This document shows, piece by piece, positions 36,461 through 44,699 of a DNA stretch of 64,000 nucleotides. Numbering within the stretch: the first letter of the stretch is position 1; each line of letters begins with the position of its first letter. The stretch comes from Phormidium ambiguum IAM M-71. GTDB lineage: Bacteria; Cyanobacteriota; Cyanobacteriia; Cyanobacteriales; Aerosakkonemataceae. A program made the position numbers and the translations under genes. The notes beneath the pieces are model-generated. The model searched no databases, had not been told where the DNA came from, and worked only from the letters and a program-made list of their open reading frames with translations. The stretch spans positions 254,929 to 318,928 of the forward strand of contig NZ_MRCE01000001.1 in assembly GCF_001904725.1 (NCBI RefSeq). Direction: 5' to 3'.

Positions 36461-37210
36461 TTAGCCGATGGACGGAGAAGCAATAAAAGTCCAAGTTGCC
36501 ATATATGTTCCAGCATATTTATTGGAATAGTCAGCTGTGCGATCGGCAACAAACCAATCAGGAGTTGTTTTCTGTTGTCTAACCTTTTCTTCTAAGCCAA
36601 TTTGTAGGGAAATATTCTCGTAAACAATTTTTGCCTTTACGGTTTTTAGCAAATTTTCAACTAAGTTTTGTAGCCATTGAGCTCTAGCATAAAGATTATG
36701 AGCCGGATGATCGCCGTATGCAAAAGGGACAATAATTACTAAATATCCGCGATCGCTGATTAGCTTATCTAAACAAAATTGAACCAGTTCTCGATCGTCT
36801 TTTAATTCTAATGTTTCCTTATCAACATAATGAAATAAAAATCCAGCTAAGACGATCGCATCAAATTTTTGATTCTCCAAAGCCAGTTCTGGAAGTGCTA
36901 GTGAGAAATCTTTAGCAACAAATTTCTGATTTTGGTATAGTTTTGCACAGTACTTAATTGCAGCTTCACTGTGATCTATACCCAAATAATCACATCGGTC
37001 AGGCAAATATTTATTTAAAGCCCCATTGCCACATCCTAAATCTAATATAGAGAAAGAGTCTTCCTTAAAAGCTTCATTTAAAAACCAAACTGAAGGTGTG
37101 TATCGGGTAGCATTTTCCGGTGATTCAAAGTAGGAATAATAATCATCTTGGAAACGTTCTTCTTCCGAAGTTTTGCGCTCTGGTTCTTGCTTTTCGATAA
37201 ATGCTGTCAT
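36461..37210 (-). CDS. Class I SAM-dependent methyltransferase
   Basis: 249 aa. Motif I ILDLGCGNGALNKYLP (about 55-70), acidic loop YLGIDHSEAAIKY, and motif IV FDAIVLAGFLFHYVD are clear. The N-terminal EEERFQDDYYSYFESPENATRYTPSVWFLNEAF and the C-terminal FVADRTADYSNKYAGTYMATWTF resemble small-molecule methyltransferases (UbiE/Methyltransf_11/25 clan). Acceptor unknown. It ends 108 bp before the redox enzyme on the same strand, so the two may be co-transcribed. Confidence 0.85.
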   Translation of the reverse strand: MTAFIEKQEPERKTSEEERFQDDYYSYFESPENATRYTPSVWFLNEAFKEDSFSILDLGCGNGALNKYLPDRCDYLGIDHSEAAIKYCAKLYQNQKFVAKDFSLALPELALENQKFDAIVLAGFLFHYVDKETLELKDDRELVQFCLDKLISDRGYLVIIVPFAYGDHPAHNLYARAQWLQNLVENLLKTVKAKIVYENISLQIGLEEKVRQQKTTPDWFVADRTADYSNKYAGTYMATWTFIASPSIG

Positions 37211-37522
37211 TGACCAATCCTAATTATTGGCAAATATTTATCTAGCAACTTATCAGCATTTAATTAATGAGATCCATATACAATTGGATAGATTTTGGAG
37301 TTTACTCAGGTTCAATTCTAGGGACATTTGTTGGTAGTAATCTTTAGAGATTTGTATCGAGTACCCTGCTATATATATCTGGAATTAATCCCAAACTAGC
37401 AAGTCCAACAAATTGCAGAAAACTGCGACGAGTTTTTGATGAAGTCGAAGGCAGCGGTTGCATTTTCTAAATATCCAAATAGAAATCTGGCAACCGTGCG
37501 CTTAATTTTTACTATTTAGGTT
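37211..37522. other. Spacer with a Tat-signal gene remnant
   Basis: 312 bp. Its only coding-like content is the truncated Tat signal peptide frame at 37344-37463. Otherwise AT-rich. Confidence 0.5.
37344..37463 (-). pseudogene. Truncated Tat-signal protein gene remnant
   Basis: A 39-codon frame from ATG 37463 to TAA 37344. It encodes a polar N-region, the twin-arginine motif TRRSFLQFVG, a hydrophobic core LASLGLIPDI and then a stop after about ten more residues. This is a textbook Tat signal peptide with no mature protein. The most likely explanation is the 5' end of a gene for an exported cofactor-containing protein whose remainder was deleted. It could alternatively be a free small peptide. 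It is too short for most gene finders. Confidence 0.6.
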
Positions 37523-37753
37523 TTAAGAGTCGATCGCCTGAAAAGATTTTACCTCTAAAATCGGGCCGATCGCGGCAAAACTCATCGCATCTTCGCGGAC
37601 TTTGCCTTTAACCTCAACTTTCAAGCCATTTTTGAGCATTTCTTTTGGCGATGCTTGGTAAATTTCGTAGGTTTCGCCATCATCGGTGACTAATGCCCAA
37701 GCGCCTGTGCCTATAGCTTTACGTTCGATAACACCTTTAACAGTAATACTCAT
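37523..37753 (-). CDS. Small conserved protein, OB-fold-like
   Basis: 76 aa from ATG 37753. An upstream TTG/ATG frame to 37813 would translate spacer DNA and is rejected. The sequence MSITVKGVIERKAIGTGAWALVTDDGETYEIYQ...LKVEVKGKVREDAMSFAAIGPILEVKSF is a short all-beta protein with OB-fold-like strand order (compare DUF5818-type proteins). No signal peptide, no Cys. Function unknown. It lies alone, with tandem GCAGATGAA repeats upstream. Confidence 0.75.
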   Translation of the reverse strand: MSITVKGVIERKAIGTGAWALVTDDGETYEIYQASPKEMLKNGLKVEVKGKVREDAMSFAAIGPILEVKSFQAIDS

Positions 37754-37858
37754 GGTAGTTAGTAGTTGGTTGAATTGAAGATTTTTTAACCACAGATGTT
37801 CAAGGATGAACACAGATAGTATATATAGGTTATCTGTTTTGCCGATCGATCTTTTTAG

Positions 37859-37899
37859 AACGCAGATGAATGCAGATGAACGCAGATGAACGCAGATGG
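37859..37899. repeat. Tandem CGCAGATGAA decamers
   Basis: Four near-identical ACGCAGATGA(A) units in tandem. The inverse (ATCTGCATTCATCTGCGG) occurs at about 52252-52273 before cruH. It is a dispersed cyanobacterial spacer repeat. Confidence 0.7.
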
Positions 37900-37997
37900 T
37901 ATATGGATATTATCTGTTTTGGCACGAGTTCTTTTTTTTAACACAGATGTAGATTTAACTTAAATTTCTGGTGGGTGAGTGGGGAGGTGGAATGAAA

Positions 37998-38023
37998 TCC
38001 CAGTCCCCAGTCCCCAGTCCCTA
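37998..38023. repeat. CCAGTCC heptamers at the subtilase gene 3' end
   Basis: Three to four CCAGTCC units directly adjoin and partly touch the stop codon of the S8 protease gene. Same unit as in the priA insertion. Confidence 0.75.
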
Positions 38024-39793
38024 TACTGCTGTGCGCTGCTTTTCGTCTTTAATTGTCAAACGGGCGAGTCCGAAGCAGAGTAAAGCGTTAACTATGAGGA
38101 AAGTTTTGGCAACCATGCCATCTCCCAACCATAATAAACCCGGATCGACAGCTGCATTCACCGCCAAACAAGAAGCTACACCTAAAGTTGACCCAATGGC
38201 AAACCATTTCCAAATCGGATGTCCTAACAACAAAGCGATTAAAACTACAGGAATTAACACGCTAGCTAAAATTGGATTTAACAGCGTTCCTCCAGTAATC
38301 GCATTGCCCATTTCGGGAATAGAACTACCCATCACACGGAACGGCCATTGCGGTAAATCAAAGATGTAAAATCCTCTTAAAAAGAAGAGTCCAGAACTAC
38401 CAAAAATTAAACCACTACCTAACGACCAACTCCAAATCGGTAAATAGTTCCGCAAGAACCAAGCTAACAAATAAGAACCAAGTACCATTGCTACTTTTGG
38501 TAATAGTGCGACTGCGCCACCATCCAACCAAAAACGTAGGTTGAGATAACCATTTTCTCTTAACCAGCGGAAGAAGTCGCGGAAAGTAATTTGTCCTTTT
38601 AAGGCGAGTTTAACTGCACCTGAAGCGTCCAAATGTCCTGCCCCAAAATGGTTTAGTGGATCTTCCTGTACCTTACGAACTGACTGTGTTAAAACTTCCC
38701 GAATTTCATCTGGTGTTTCCACACCGCTAGCTTTTACCATTGCAGCAACTGCCGCGACGTGGGGAGATGCCATACTGGTTCCTTGGAAACCTGCAAACAT
38801 GGAAGCGCCTGTTTCAGGATCGATCGTTTCTTGTAAAATTTGACCATCCTTGCTGCCACCAGGGGCGGAAATATCTACACCTGCGCCAAAGTTAGAGTAA
38901 GGTGCTTTTTCTCCCGAAGGGCCTGTAGCCGCTACACTAATTACATGAGGAAAACGGGCGGGATAAGATGCGGAGTTGCGATTTTCGTTCCCCGCTGCGG
39001 CAACGACTACTACACCTTTACTGTAAGCATAGTCTACGGCTTCTTTTAAAACTTGGCTTTCACCACCACCACCTAAACTTAGGTTAATCACGTCTGCGCC
39101 ATTGTCGGCGGCGAAACGGATAGCTTCGGCAATATCTGCAACTGTACCACCACCAAAAGCACTTAATACTTTTAGCGGCATGATGTTAGCTTCGTAAGCG
39201 ACACCAGCTACACCATAGTTGTTATTGGTAGATTGAGCGATCGTACCTGCAACGTGAGTCCCATGTCCATTGTCGTCGGTTGCTTCTTCTTTGTCGTTAA
39301 CGAAATCGTAGCCTTTGACGAATTTTGTTTGTTCTAAGTCAGGAACTTTAGTAACGCCTGTGTCAATAACAGCGACTGTCATTCCTGCACCTTTGGTTTC
39401 TTCCCAAGCTGACTCGACGTTAATGCTGCGTAAGTTCCACTGCTTTACGTAGTCGGGGTCGTTGGGGGCTTCAAAAGCTTTATATTGGTAATTTGGTTCA
39501 ATATATTCAGTTTTTTGACCAATTTCTGATTTTCTCAAGGCTGTAATTAAGTTTTTGTCGCCTTCGACGATGTACAAATTATCTTGGTTAGAAAATTCGC
39601 TGTTGAGGCGAGGGGAAACTTTGTATTGTTGAGAAATTGTTTGTAAACTATTGCTGATTTGGGCTGCGGGTATATCTTCCCGAAAGTCCAAAACAATAGA
39701 GTCGTAAGTACCTTGGGTTGCTAAACCCTTAAAATTAGAGAGTGCCCATAACAAACCGACGGCAAATAAGCAAATTAACAAAAGCTTTCTCAT
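38021..39793 (-). CDS. Membrane-anchored S8 (subtilisin-like) serine protease
   Basis: 590 aa. N-terminal signal anchor (LLLICLFAVGLLWALS). A propeptide-like region (about 30-110) is followed by the peptidase S8 domain with the catalytic triad D144 (VAVIDTG), H177 (NGHGTHVAG) and S340 (GTSMASPHVA), plus the oxyanion Asn in AAAGNEN. After about residue 400 the protein continues into four or five membrane helices (WLDGGAVALLPKVAMVLGSYLLAWFLRNY to FLIVNALLCFGLARL). The catalytic domain is therefore tethered outside the cytosol, in periplasm or lumen. Substrate unknown. Upstream lies a CTCTGCG-type dispersed repeat. The stop at 38021 is next to CCAGTCC repeats. Confidence 0.92.
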   Translation of the reverse strand: MRKLLLICLFAVGLLWALSNFKGLATQGTYDSIVLDFREDIPAAQISNSLQTISQQYKVSPRLNSEFSNQDNLYIVEGDKNLITALRKSEIGQKTEYIEPNYQYKAFEAPNDPDYVKQWNLRSINVESAWEETKGAGMTVAVIDTGVTKVPDLEQTKFVKGYDFVNDKEEATDDNGHGTHVAGTIAQSTNNNYGVAGVAYEANIMPLKVLSAFGGGTVADIAEAIRFAADNGADVINLSLGGGGESQVLKEAVDYAYSKGVVVVAAAGNENRNSASYPARFPHVISVAATGPSGEKAPYSNFGAGVDISAPGGSKDGQILQETIDPETGASMFAGFQGTSMASPHVAAVAAMVKASGVETPDEIREVLTQSVRKVQEDPLNHFGAGHLDASGAVKLALKGQITFRDFFRWLRENGYLNLRFWLDGGAVALLPKVAMVLGSYLLAWFLRNYLPIWSWSLGSGLIFGSSGLFFLRGFYIFDLPQWPFRVMGSSIPEMGNAITGGTLLNPILASVLIPVVLIALLLGHPIWKWFAIGSTLGVASCLAVNAAVDPGLLWLGDGMVAKTFLIVNALLCFGLARLTIKDEKQRTAV

Positions 39794-39842
39794 ATTAATC
39801 CGCCAAGAGTAGCGCTAATGTGATCACCACGATAACCTATGG

Positions 39843-39963
39843 AGGGGGGGATTGGGGACTGGGAACTGGGAAACATAGCAATTATTTAATTTATAAACTC
39901 CTCTCTTTCTTCTCTCTTCTCTTTCTTCTCTCTGCGTCCTCTGCGCCTCTGTGGTTCAAAAAA
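39843..39963. repeat. Spacer repeats upstream of the subtilase gene
   Basis: GGGGACTGGGAACTGGG (inverse of the CCAGTCC type) is followed by TTCTCTCTT runs and the widespread cyanobacterial spacer motif CTGCGTCCTCTGCGCCTCTG near 39935-39955. Non-coding. Confidence 0.7.
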
Positions 39964-40064
39964 AATCTTTGTCACAAATCGATAAGATTGCTATAAATTT
40001 ATTATTAAAAGGAATGAGAAGAATATAAATTTCTCGTAGTCCCCAATCCCCAATCCCTAAAATT

Positions 40065-40481
40065 ATGGAAAGAGGTTTATTTTGGTTGCCTTTGCTGGCA
40101 TTATTTATTTGGTTAGCTTGGGCGGGTTGGAATGAATATCAAAAGCTAGAAGCTTATCGTGTTTGGGCGGAAAAGTTCGATCGGGCCAAGTATGATATTT
40201 ATGCTGTGCTGGGACAAAAAGGTAGTGATGTAACCTGGGGAAAACCGACGCGAAATGAACCAGCAAATTTGCAAACTTTTTCGCTCAAAGATGTGCAGGA
40301 GATTCGCTTAATTGTGGACGAGCTCACATACACTTTAACAGAGCCGCCGGAAAAAGGTCGGTCTGTGGCTTTAGAATTTATATTTTATAATTATTCTTTG
40401 AAAACAGTACGAATTCCGTTTACGGAACTTGCTTTAGCAGTGGAATGGGGAAATGCTTTAGAGCAAGATTTGCCTGGTTAA
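40065..40481 (+). CDS. Conserved membrane-anchored protein of unknown function
   Basis: 138 aa. One N-terminal membrane segment (LFWLPLLALFIWLAWAGW, about 5-22) is followed by a soluble, beta-rich domain: VLGQKGSDVTWGKPTR, then LQTFSLKDVQEIRLIVDELTYTL and VALEFIFYNYSLKTVRIPFTELALAVEWGNAL. The topology suggests a signal anchor with a small cytosolic or lumenal domain. I believe relatives exist in other cyanobacteria but know no function. A terminator hairpin follows at 40504-40531. Confidence 0.7.
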   Translation: MERGLFWLPLLALFIWLAWAGWNEYQKLEAYRVWAEKFDRAKYDIYAVLGQKGSDVTWGKPTRNEPANLQTFSLKDVQEIRLIVDELTYTLTEPPEKGRSVALEFIFYNYSLKTVRIPFTELALAVEWGNALEQDLPG

Positions 40482-40503
40482 TTTTTCTAATTTAATAAGT
40501 ATT

Positions 40504-40531
40504 AATAAAGAGGACTAACGCCCTCTTTATT
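40504..40531. terminator. Bidirectional terminator hairpin
   Basis: 10-bp stem AATAAAGAGG / CCTCTTTATT with an 8-base loop, between converging genes; T-rich sequence follows on both strands. Confidence 0.65.
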
Positions 40532-40554
40532 TAAGTTGATTTGCAATCTCTAAA

Positions 40555-40899
40555 TTAATTGTTTCCGGTGGCTTTTTCGACGAGTGATTTTGCTTCTTGA
40601 ATTAAACCTTTCTCTGGTTGAGTTTCTTCGTAAGCTTCTAAGTTTTCTTCATATTCTTTTTCTATACCTTGAGGTTTGTTCAGGGCGTTGATTTCTTTTT
40701 CGTAGGCTTTTTCCCGATCGGTTTCTGATTGTTTAGAATTGTCCATTTGGGTTTGCATCGGCTGGCGAAGGGATGGGGCTTCTGCTAAACTTGGCTGAAT
40801 GGGGAAAAACACAAAGACTGATACAGTAAGGACAATTATTAAAGCTGAAACTAAAACTTTAGACAATCCTTGTTTTAAGGTAGAAAAAATGTAACTCAT
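40555..40899 (-). CDS. Exported Glu/Gln-rich protein of unknown function
   Basis: 114 aa. Signal peptide (VLVSALIIVLTVSVFVFFPIQPSLAEA; cleavage likely after LAEA, about 40). The mature part is short, polar and helical, very rich in Glu, Lys and Gln (SETDREKAYEKEINALNKPQGIEKEYEENLEAYEE), with no Cys. Exported, probably to periplasm or thylakoid lumen. It resembles short low-complexity exported proteins of other cyanobacteria; role unknown. GGAG at 40910-40913 lies shortly before ATG 40899. Confidence 0.65.
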   Translation of the reverse strand: MSYIFSTLKQGLSKVLVSALIIVLTVSVFVFFPIQPSLAEAPSLRQPMQTQMDNSKQSETDREKAYEKEINALNKPQGIEKEYEENLEAYEETQPEKGLIQEAKSLVEKATGNN

Positions 40900-40993
40900 A
40901 TTTATTGGCTCCTATTTTGTTGCCCAAATTTATGGTATTTTTGATTTAAAAACCTTGCTTCTATCCAGAGATATATCCAAACGGTCTCAAAAA

Positions 40994-42565
40994 TTACAGA
41001 TTGTTAACTAAAGGCAATTTTACTGTGAAGGTTGCACCTTTTCCTTCTCCTTCGCTTTGGGCGTGGATAACTCCGCCATGTAATTCTACAATGTGGCGGA
41101 CGATCGCTAAACCCAGCCCTAAACCACCGTATAATCTAGTAGTTGAACCATCTGCTTGCCGAAAGCGATCGAATACGAAAGGTAGAAATTCTGGTTCAAT
41201 ACCTATACCTGTATCTATCACTTCAATAACGGCAAATTTGAGAGGAAAAGAGGAACAAGCAGCTTTTTGTTCTTCAGTTATATATTGCGATTCTTCTATT
41301 TTTAAATTAATTTCGATACTGCCTCCATTTGGAGTAAATTTAATGGCGTTGGATAGTAAATTCCAAATCACTTGTTGTAAGCGATCGCTATCTCCCAAAA
41401 TTTTTTCTTTAACTCCATTTTGAACAAAGTTGAATTTAATTTGTTTAGCTACTATGGATGGCTGAAAAACGTTAATTACCTTTTCAATTATGGGTATCAA
41501 ATCAACTAAACCGATTTGTAAATGTAGTTTTCCAGTAATAATTTGCGAAACATCAAGTATATCTTCTATTAATTGTTTTTGTGACCTAGCGTTACGTTCA
41601 ATTGTTTCTAAAGCTTTAGCGACAATTTTATCACTTAGTTTCCCACTACGCAACACTTGTGACCAACCAAGAATCGAGTTTAATGGTGTACGTAATTCAT
41701 GAGAAACTGTGGTTAAAAAATCATCTTTAATTCTGTTAACTTGGACTAATTCTTCGGATTGTTTAATTAATGCTTGTTCCATGAGTTTGCGATCGCTAAT
41801 TTCTGTAGATATTCCACAAATGCCATAAGGGATTCCCTCGCAAGTGTAGAGGGGACATTTTAAGGAAATTGTTGTTATAGTTTTAGAGTTAAGTATGCCA
41901 GATTCTTCAAATTCTAAAGGTTTTTCTGATTCAATTACTTGGCGATCGTTACAACGATAAGTTGTTGCTATTTCCTGGGGTAAAAAATCATAATCTGTTT
42001 TCCCTAAAACTTGTTCTCTGGAAATGTTATAAAGAACTTCGCATTTACGATTAAATAATAAATATCTGCCATCTAAATCTTTAATATAAATGGCATTAGA
42101 AGAGTTTTCTATGATTGTTTGTAACCAGGATTGAGTTTGCCACAATGCGGCTTTTGTTTGCTCAAGTTTAGTAATGTATTCTGAATTTTGTTGTTGATTT
42201 GGTGTAATTTCTATGTTTTCTTTTAAATTGATTTTTTTATGTAATAAACTGAGTGGAGTAATAAATAAAAAGCTTTGGATCAAAAAAAGGGAAGCTTGAA
42301 TTAATCCTTCTCCACCTAAGATTAAGGAGTTGAGGGGAGGTAGGAAAAAATAGACGATCGCAAAACCTGTTAATACAGTCGCAAAAACCGCTGATTTTAA
42401 CCCACCATACCAAGCTGTGATGATGACAGGCGAGAAAAACAGGACAAAAGCACTTGTCGTTACATCAATTACTTGATTCAACAAGTACATTAATGAGAGA
42501 ATAAACACCTCTATTAAAAGAGTGATGCCATATAAATTGAAGCCAGAAAAAGCGATCTTTTGCAT
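40994..42565 (-). CDS. PAS-domain sensor histidine kinase with DUF4118-like membrane input
   Basis: 523 aa. Four N-terminal membrane helices (about 10-110) include the DUF4118-type signature YFFLPPLNSL, the membrane module also found in KdpD. A coiled segment, then a PAS domain (about 145-265: ENSSNAIYIKDLDGRYLLFNRKCEVLY, GKTDYDFLP, PAC region with CEGIPYGICGISTEISDRK). HisKA contains [16 protein letters not shown]; HATPase has [23 protein letters not shown] and GGLGLGLAIVRHIVELHGG. It is an orphan kinase with no adjacent regulator. Because it carries a KdpD-like membrane module, it is another candidate partner for the truncated KdpD, though far away. Confidence 0.92.
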   Translation of the reverse strand: MQKIAFSGFNLYGITLLIEVFILSLMYLLNQVIDVTTSAFVLFFSPVIITAWYGGLKSAVFATVLTGFAIVYFFLPPLNSLILGGEGLIQASLFLIQSFLFITPLSLLHKKINLKENIEITPNQQQNSEYITKLEQTKAALWQTQSWLQTIIENSSNAIYIKDLDGRYLLFNRKCEVLYNISREQVLGKTDYDFLPQEIATTYRCNDRQVIESEKPLEFEESGILNSKTITTISLKCPLYTCEGIPYGICGISTEISDRKLMEQALIKQSEELVQVNRIKDDFLTTVSHELRTPLNSILGWSQVLRSGKLSDKIVAKALETIERNARSQKQLIEDILDVSQIITGKLHLQIGLVDLIPIIEKVINVFQPSIVAKQIKFNFVQNGVKEKILGDSDRLQQVIWNLLSNAIKFTPNGGSIEINLKIEESQYITEEQKAACSSFPLKFAVIEVIDTGIGIEPEFLPFVFDRFRQADGSTTRLYGGLGLGLAIVRHIVELHGGVIHAQSEGEGKGATFTVKLPLVNNL

Positions 42566-42840
42566 AAATTTCTGTATAGTAACTCATTGTTTTTCACCCG
42601 ATATATTCTATAGTATTCCTATATACATAGGTCTTTTACATCAATCATAAAGCTGATTTATCATTTAAGCTTTATCTTCCTCTGGGGATAGTTATTTAGT
42701 TTATTTAAACTTAAGTAAAAATGTGAATTGGTAATTGGAAGTAGGTAGTAGAAAAAATTTTTATCCTAGTACCTACAGTAAACTACCGATTACCAATACT
42801 AATGAACTAGCACTTCTGTGGTTGAATGAATTTAATGAAG

Positions 42841-44190
42841 TTATTTCAATACTTCTTGGCAAATTTGTCGAAAACGATCGCCTCTTTCCTCAAAACTTTG
42901 GTATTGATCGAAGCTAGCACAAGCAGGAGAAAGGAGTACTACTTTAGCTTGATATTGTTTAGCTAGTTCAGCAGATTTCGGAATAGCACGTTCCATTGTT
43001 TCGACTATTTCATAACTAGTATAACCAATTTCATCCAACCGTTTGGCAAAGGCTTTTGCCGCATCACCAATGAGTAAAACTGCGGCTGCTTTCGCTTGAA
43101 TCATACTCATCCAACCTGTATCATCGCCTGCTTTTGCTTCGCCGCCAGCAATAAGTATAGCTGGGGCTGAAACGGCGTTTAATCCTACCTCAGCTGCATC
43201 ATAATTGGTGGCTTTACTATCATTAATAAAATCAATTTCTTCCCAAGTGCAGATGTGTTCTAAACGGTGGGGAACTCCAGGGAAATTATTGATAGCTTTA
43301 GCGATCGCATCTTTTTCAATCCCAGCTAAACAAGCCGCCGCCACCGCCATAAGTAGATTTTGTTGATTATGATCTCCCACCATTTTCAATGAATTAGCAG
43401 GGACAATATTTTCCCCATTAAAAATTACCCAACCATCTTCGATATAAGCACCTTTACTATTAATTAAATTGGCTTTTCCTTTAACATTTGTCCAGTAAGC
43501 ATTGGGAAACTGATTAGGTGCATGATTTTGTAAATAAGGATCGTTTCCGTTAAAAATTTGGTTTTCAGATTGCAGTAATAAATGCGCCTTAATGTTAAAG
43601 TAATTTTCTAAAGTTTTGTGGCGACTTAAGTGATCGGGAGTAAACGTTGTCCAGACACCAATGCGTGGCGCAACTGATGCTGATGACTCAATTTGATAAC
43701 TACTAATTTCAGCAATTACCCAATCAGGAGGAGTTTCGGCTAATGCTAATTCACAAGCAGCAAAACCGATATTACCGCAAGCAGGTGCATTTAATCCAGC
43801 AGCTTGAAATATTGCGGCAATTAAAGCAGTAGTTGTAGTTTTACCGTTAGTTCCAGTAATAGCAACCCAAGGAATATTTCGCAAATATCGCCATGCTAAT
43901 TCCATTTCGCCAATAGTTTCAATTCCTAATTCTCTGGCGCGAAGTAACAGCGGCGCATCCCAAGGAACACCCGGACTAACTACTATTAATTTTGGTAATT
44001 CAGGACTGTCTAATTCCAGGGAATAACCTAATTTAACGTCAATTCCTTCGCTAATTAGTTGTTCTGATTGCTGTTGTAAGTTGGGGTTATTGTTGCGATC
44101 GCTTACTGTCACTTGCCAACCTTCTCTTTTCAGCAGTCTTGCAGCAGCATTTCCCGATCGTCCCAAACCAATAATATGAGCAATGGGCAT
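42841..44190 (-). CDS. murD: UDP-N-acetylmuramoyl-L-alanine--D-glutamate ligase
   Basis: 449 aa, family-typical. Cytosolic Mur ligase adding D-Glu to UDP-MurNAc-L-Ala in peptidoglycan synthesis. N-terminal Rossmann-like domain ([15 protein letters not shown]), ATP loop [12 protein letters not shown] (about 113-124), central motif [11 protein letters not shown], and the carboxylated-Lys/His region [10 protein letters not shown]-terminal domain has [13 protein letters not shown] and [12 protein letters not shown]. Start ATG 44190. It is not in a dcw cluster; ftsQ-ftsZ lie 15 kb away. Confidence 0.97.
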   Translation of the reverse strand: MPIAHIIGLGRSGNAAARLLKREGWQVTVSDRNNNPNLQQQSEQLISEGIDVKLGYSLELDSPELPKLIVVSPGVPWDAPLLLRARELGIETIGEMELAWRYLRNIPWVAITGTNGKTTTTALIAAIFQAAGLNAPACGNIGFAACELALAETPPDWVIAEISSYQIESSASVAPRIGVWTTFTPDHLSRHKTLENYFNIKAHLLLQSENQIFNGNDPYLQNHAPNQFPNAYWTNVKGKANLINSKGAYIEDGWVIFNGENIVPANSLKMVGDHNQQNLLMAVAAACLAGIEKDAIAKAINNFPGVPHRLEHICTWEEIDFINDSKATNYDAAEVGLNAVSAPAILIAGGEAKAGDDTGWMSMIQAKAAAVLLIGDAAKAFAKRLDEIGYTSYEIVETMERAIPKSAELAKQYQAKVVLLSPACASFDQYQSFEERGDRFRQICQEVLK

Positions 44191-44312
44191 AAGTTAAATG
44201 GTTATTCCCTGAATTTTTCCGTTTATAATATTACAGCTTAATGCGCTTTTTGCCATTAATCTTGTTCTAACGAAGGTAAAAACTCTCACTTTTTTAGGGA
44301 TAAGCTGTAAAT

Positions 44313-44609
44313 ATGAATACAAATCCTCCAAAGATTACCCCTATTTTTAATCAAATATTTCAGCAATTGACTTTAATGTTGTTGCTGACTACTTGTGTAA
44401 CGGGAGTGTTAACCGGATGTTCTAATCCATTACCAAATAAGTCAGAGTCAGAGGAAAATTCGTCGGAACGAAATTCTGTTAATCAAGAAAGACAGAAAAA
44501 TGATGACGACGATGATGATAATAAGAGGGAAAATTCACAGAGTAATGATGACGATGATGATAATAAGAAAGGAAATTCTCGCCGTAAAAATGATGATGAT
44601 GATGATTAA
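44313..44609 (+). CDS. Asp-rich small lipoprotein
   Basis: 98 aa. Signal peptide with lipobox LTGC (predicted lipid-anchored Cys at about 36). The mature part is polar and contains three runs of four to six Asp within tandem units of the type NDDDDDNK-x-NS (about 65-98), separated by Lys/Arg/Ser-rich linkers. Dense Asp clusters could bind Ca2+ or other divalent cations at the cell surface; this is inference. The repeat arises from GATGAT tandem codons and could vary in length. No family recognised. Confidence 0.6.
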   Translation: MNTNPPKITPIFNQIFQQLTLMLLLTTCVTGVLTGCSNPLPNKSESEENSSERNSVNQERQKNDDDDDDNKRENSQSNDDDDDNKKGNSRRKNDDDDD

Positions 44610-44623
44610 TTTGTAGAAATTAG

Positions 44624-44671
44624 GGGCGGGTTTTGTTGTGAATATATTTGTTAGATATGCTAAACCCGCCC
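44624..44671. repeat. GGGCGGGTTT/AAACCCGCCC dispersed hairpin
   Basis: 10-bp arms (44624-44633 and 44662-44671) with a 28-base AT-rich loop, between converging genes. Spacer elements bounded by GGGCGGGTTT are common in cyanobacteria. It may also act as a terminator. Confidence 0.65.
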
Positions 44672-44699
44672 TTACAAGTAGACTGAGAATTTTTTATTG

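Noticed and set aside
37859-37899. Possible CRISPR-like array from tandem GCAGATGAA units
   Set aside because: Units are contiguous with no spacers; a simple tandem repeat.
40994-42565. Possibility that this DUF4118-containing kinase is the missing half of KdpD
   Set aside because: It has its own PAS input, is about 19 kb from kdp and has no KdpD-N domain; the link is not supported beyond the shared membrane module.
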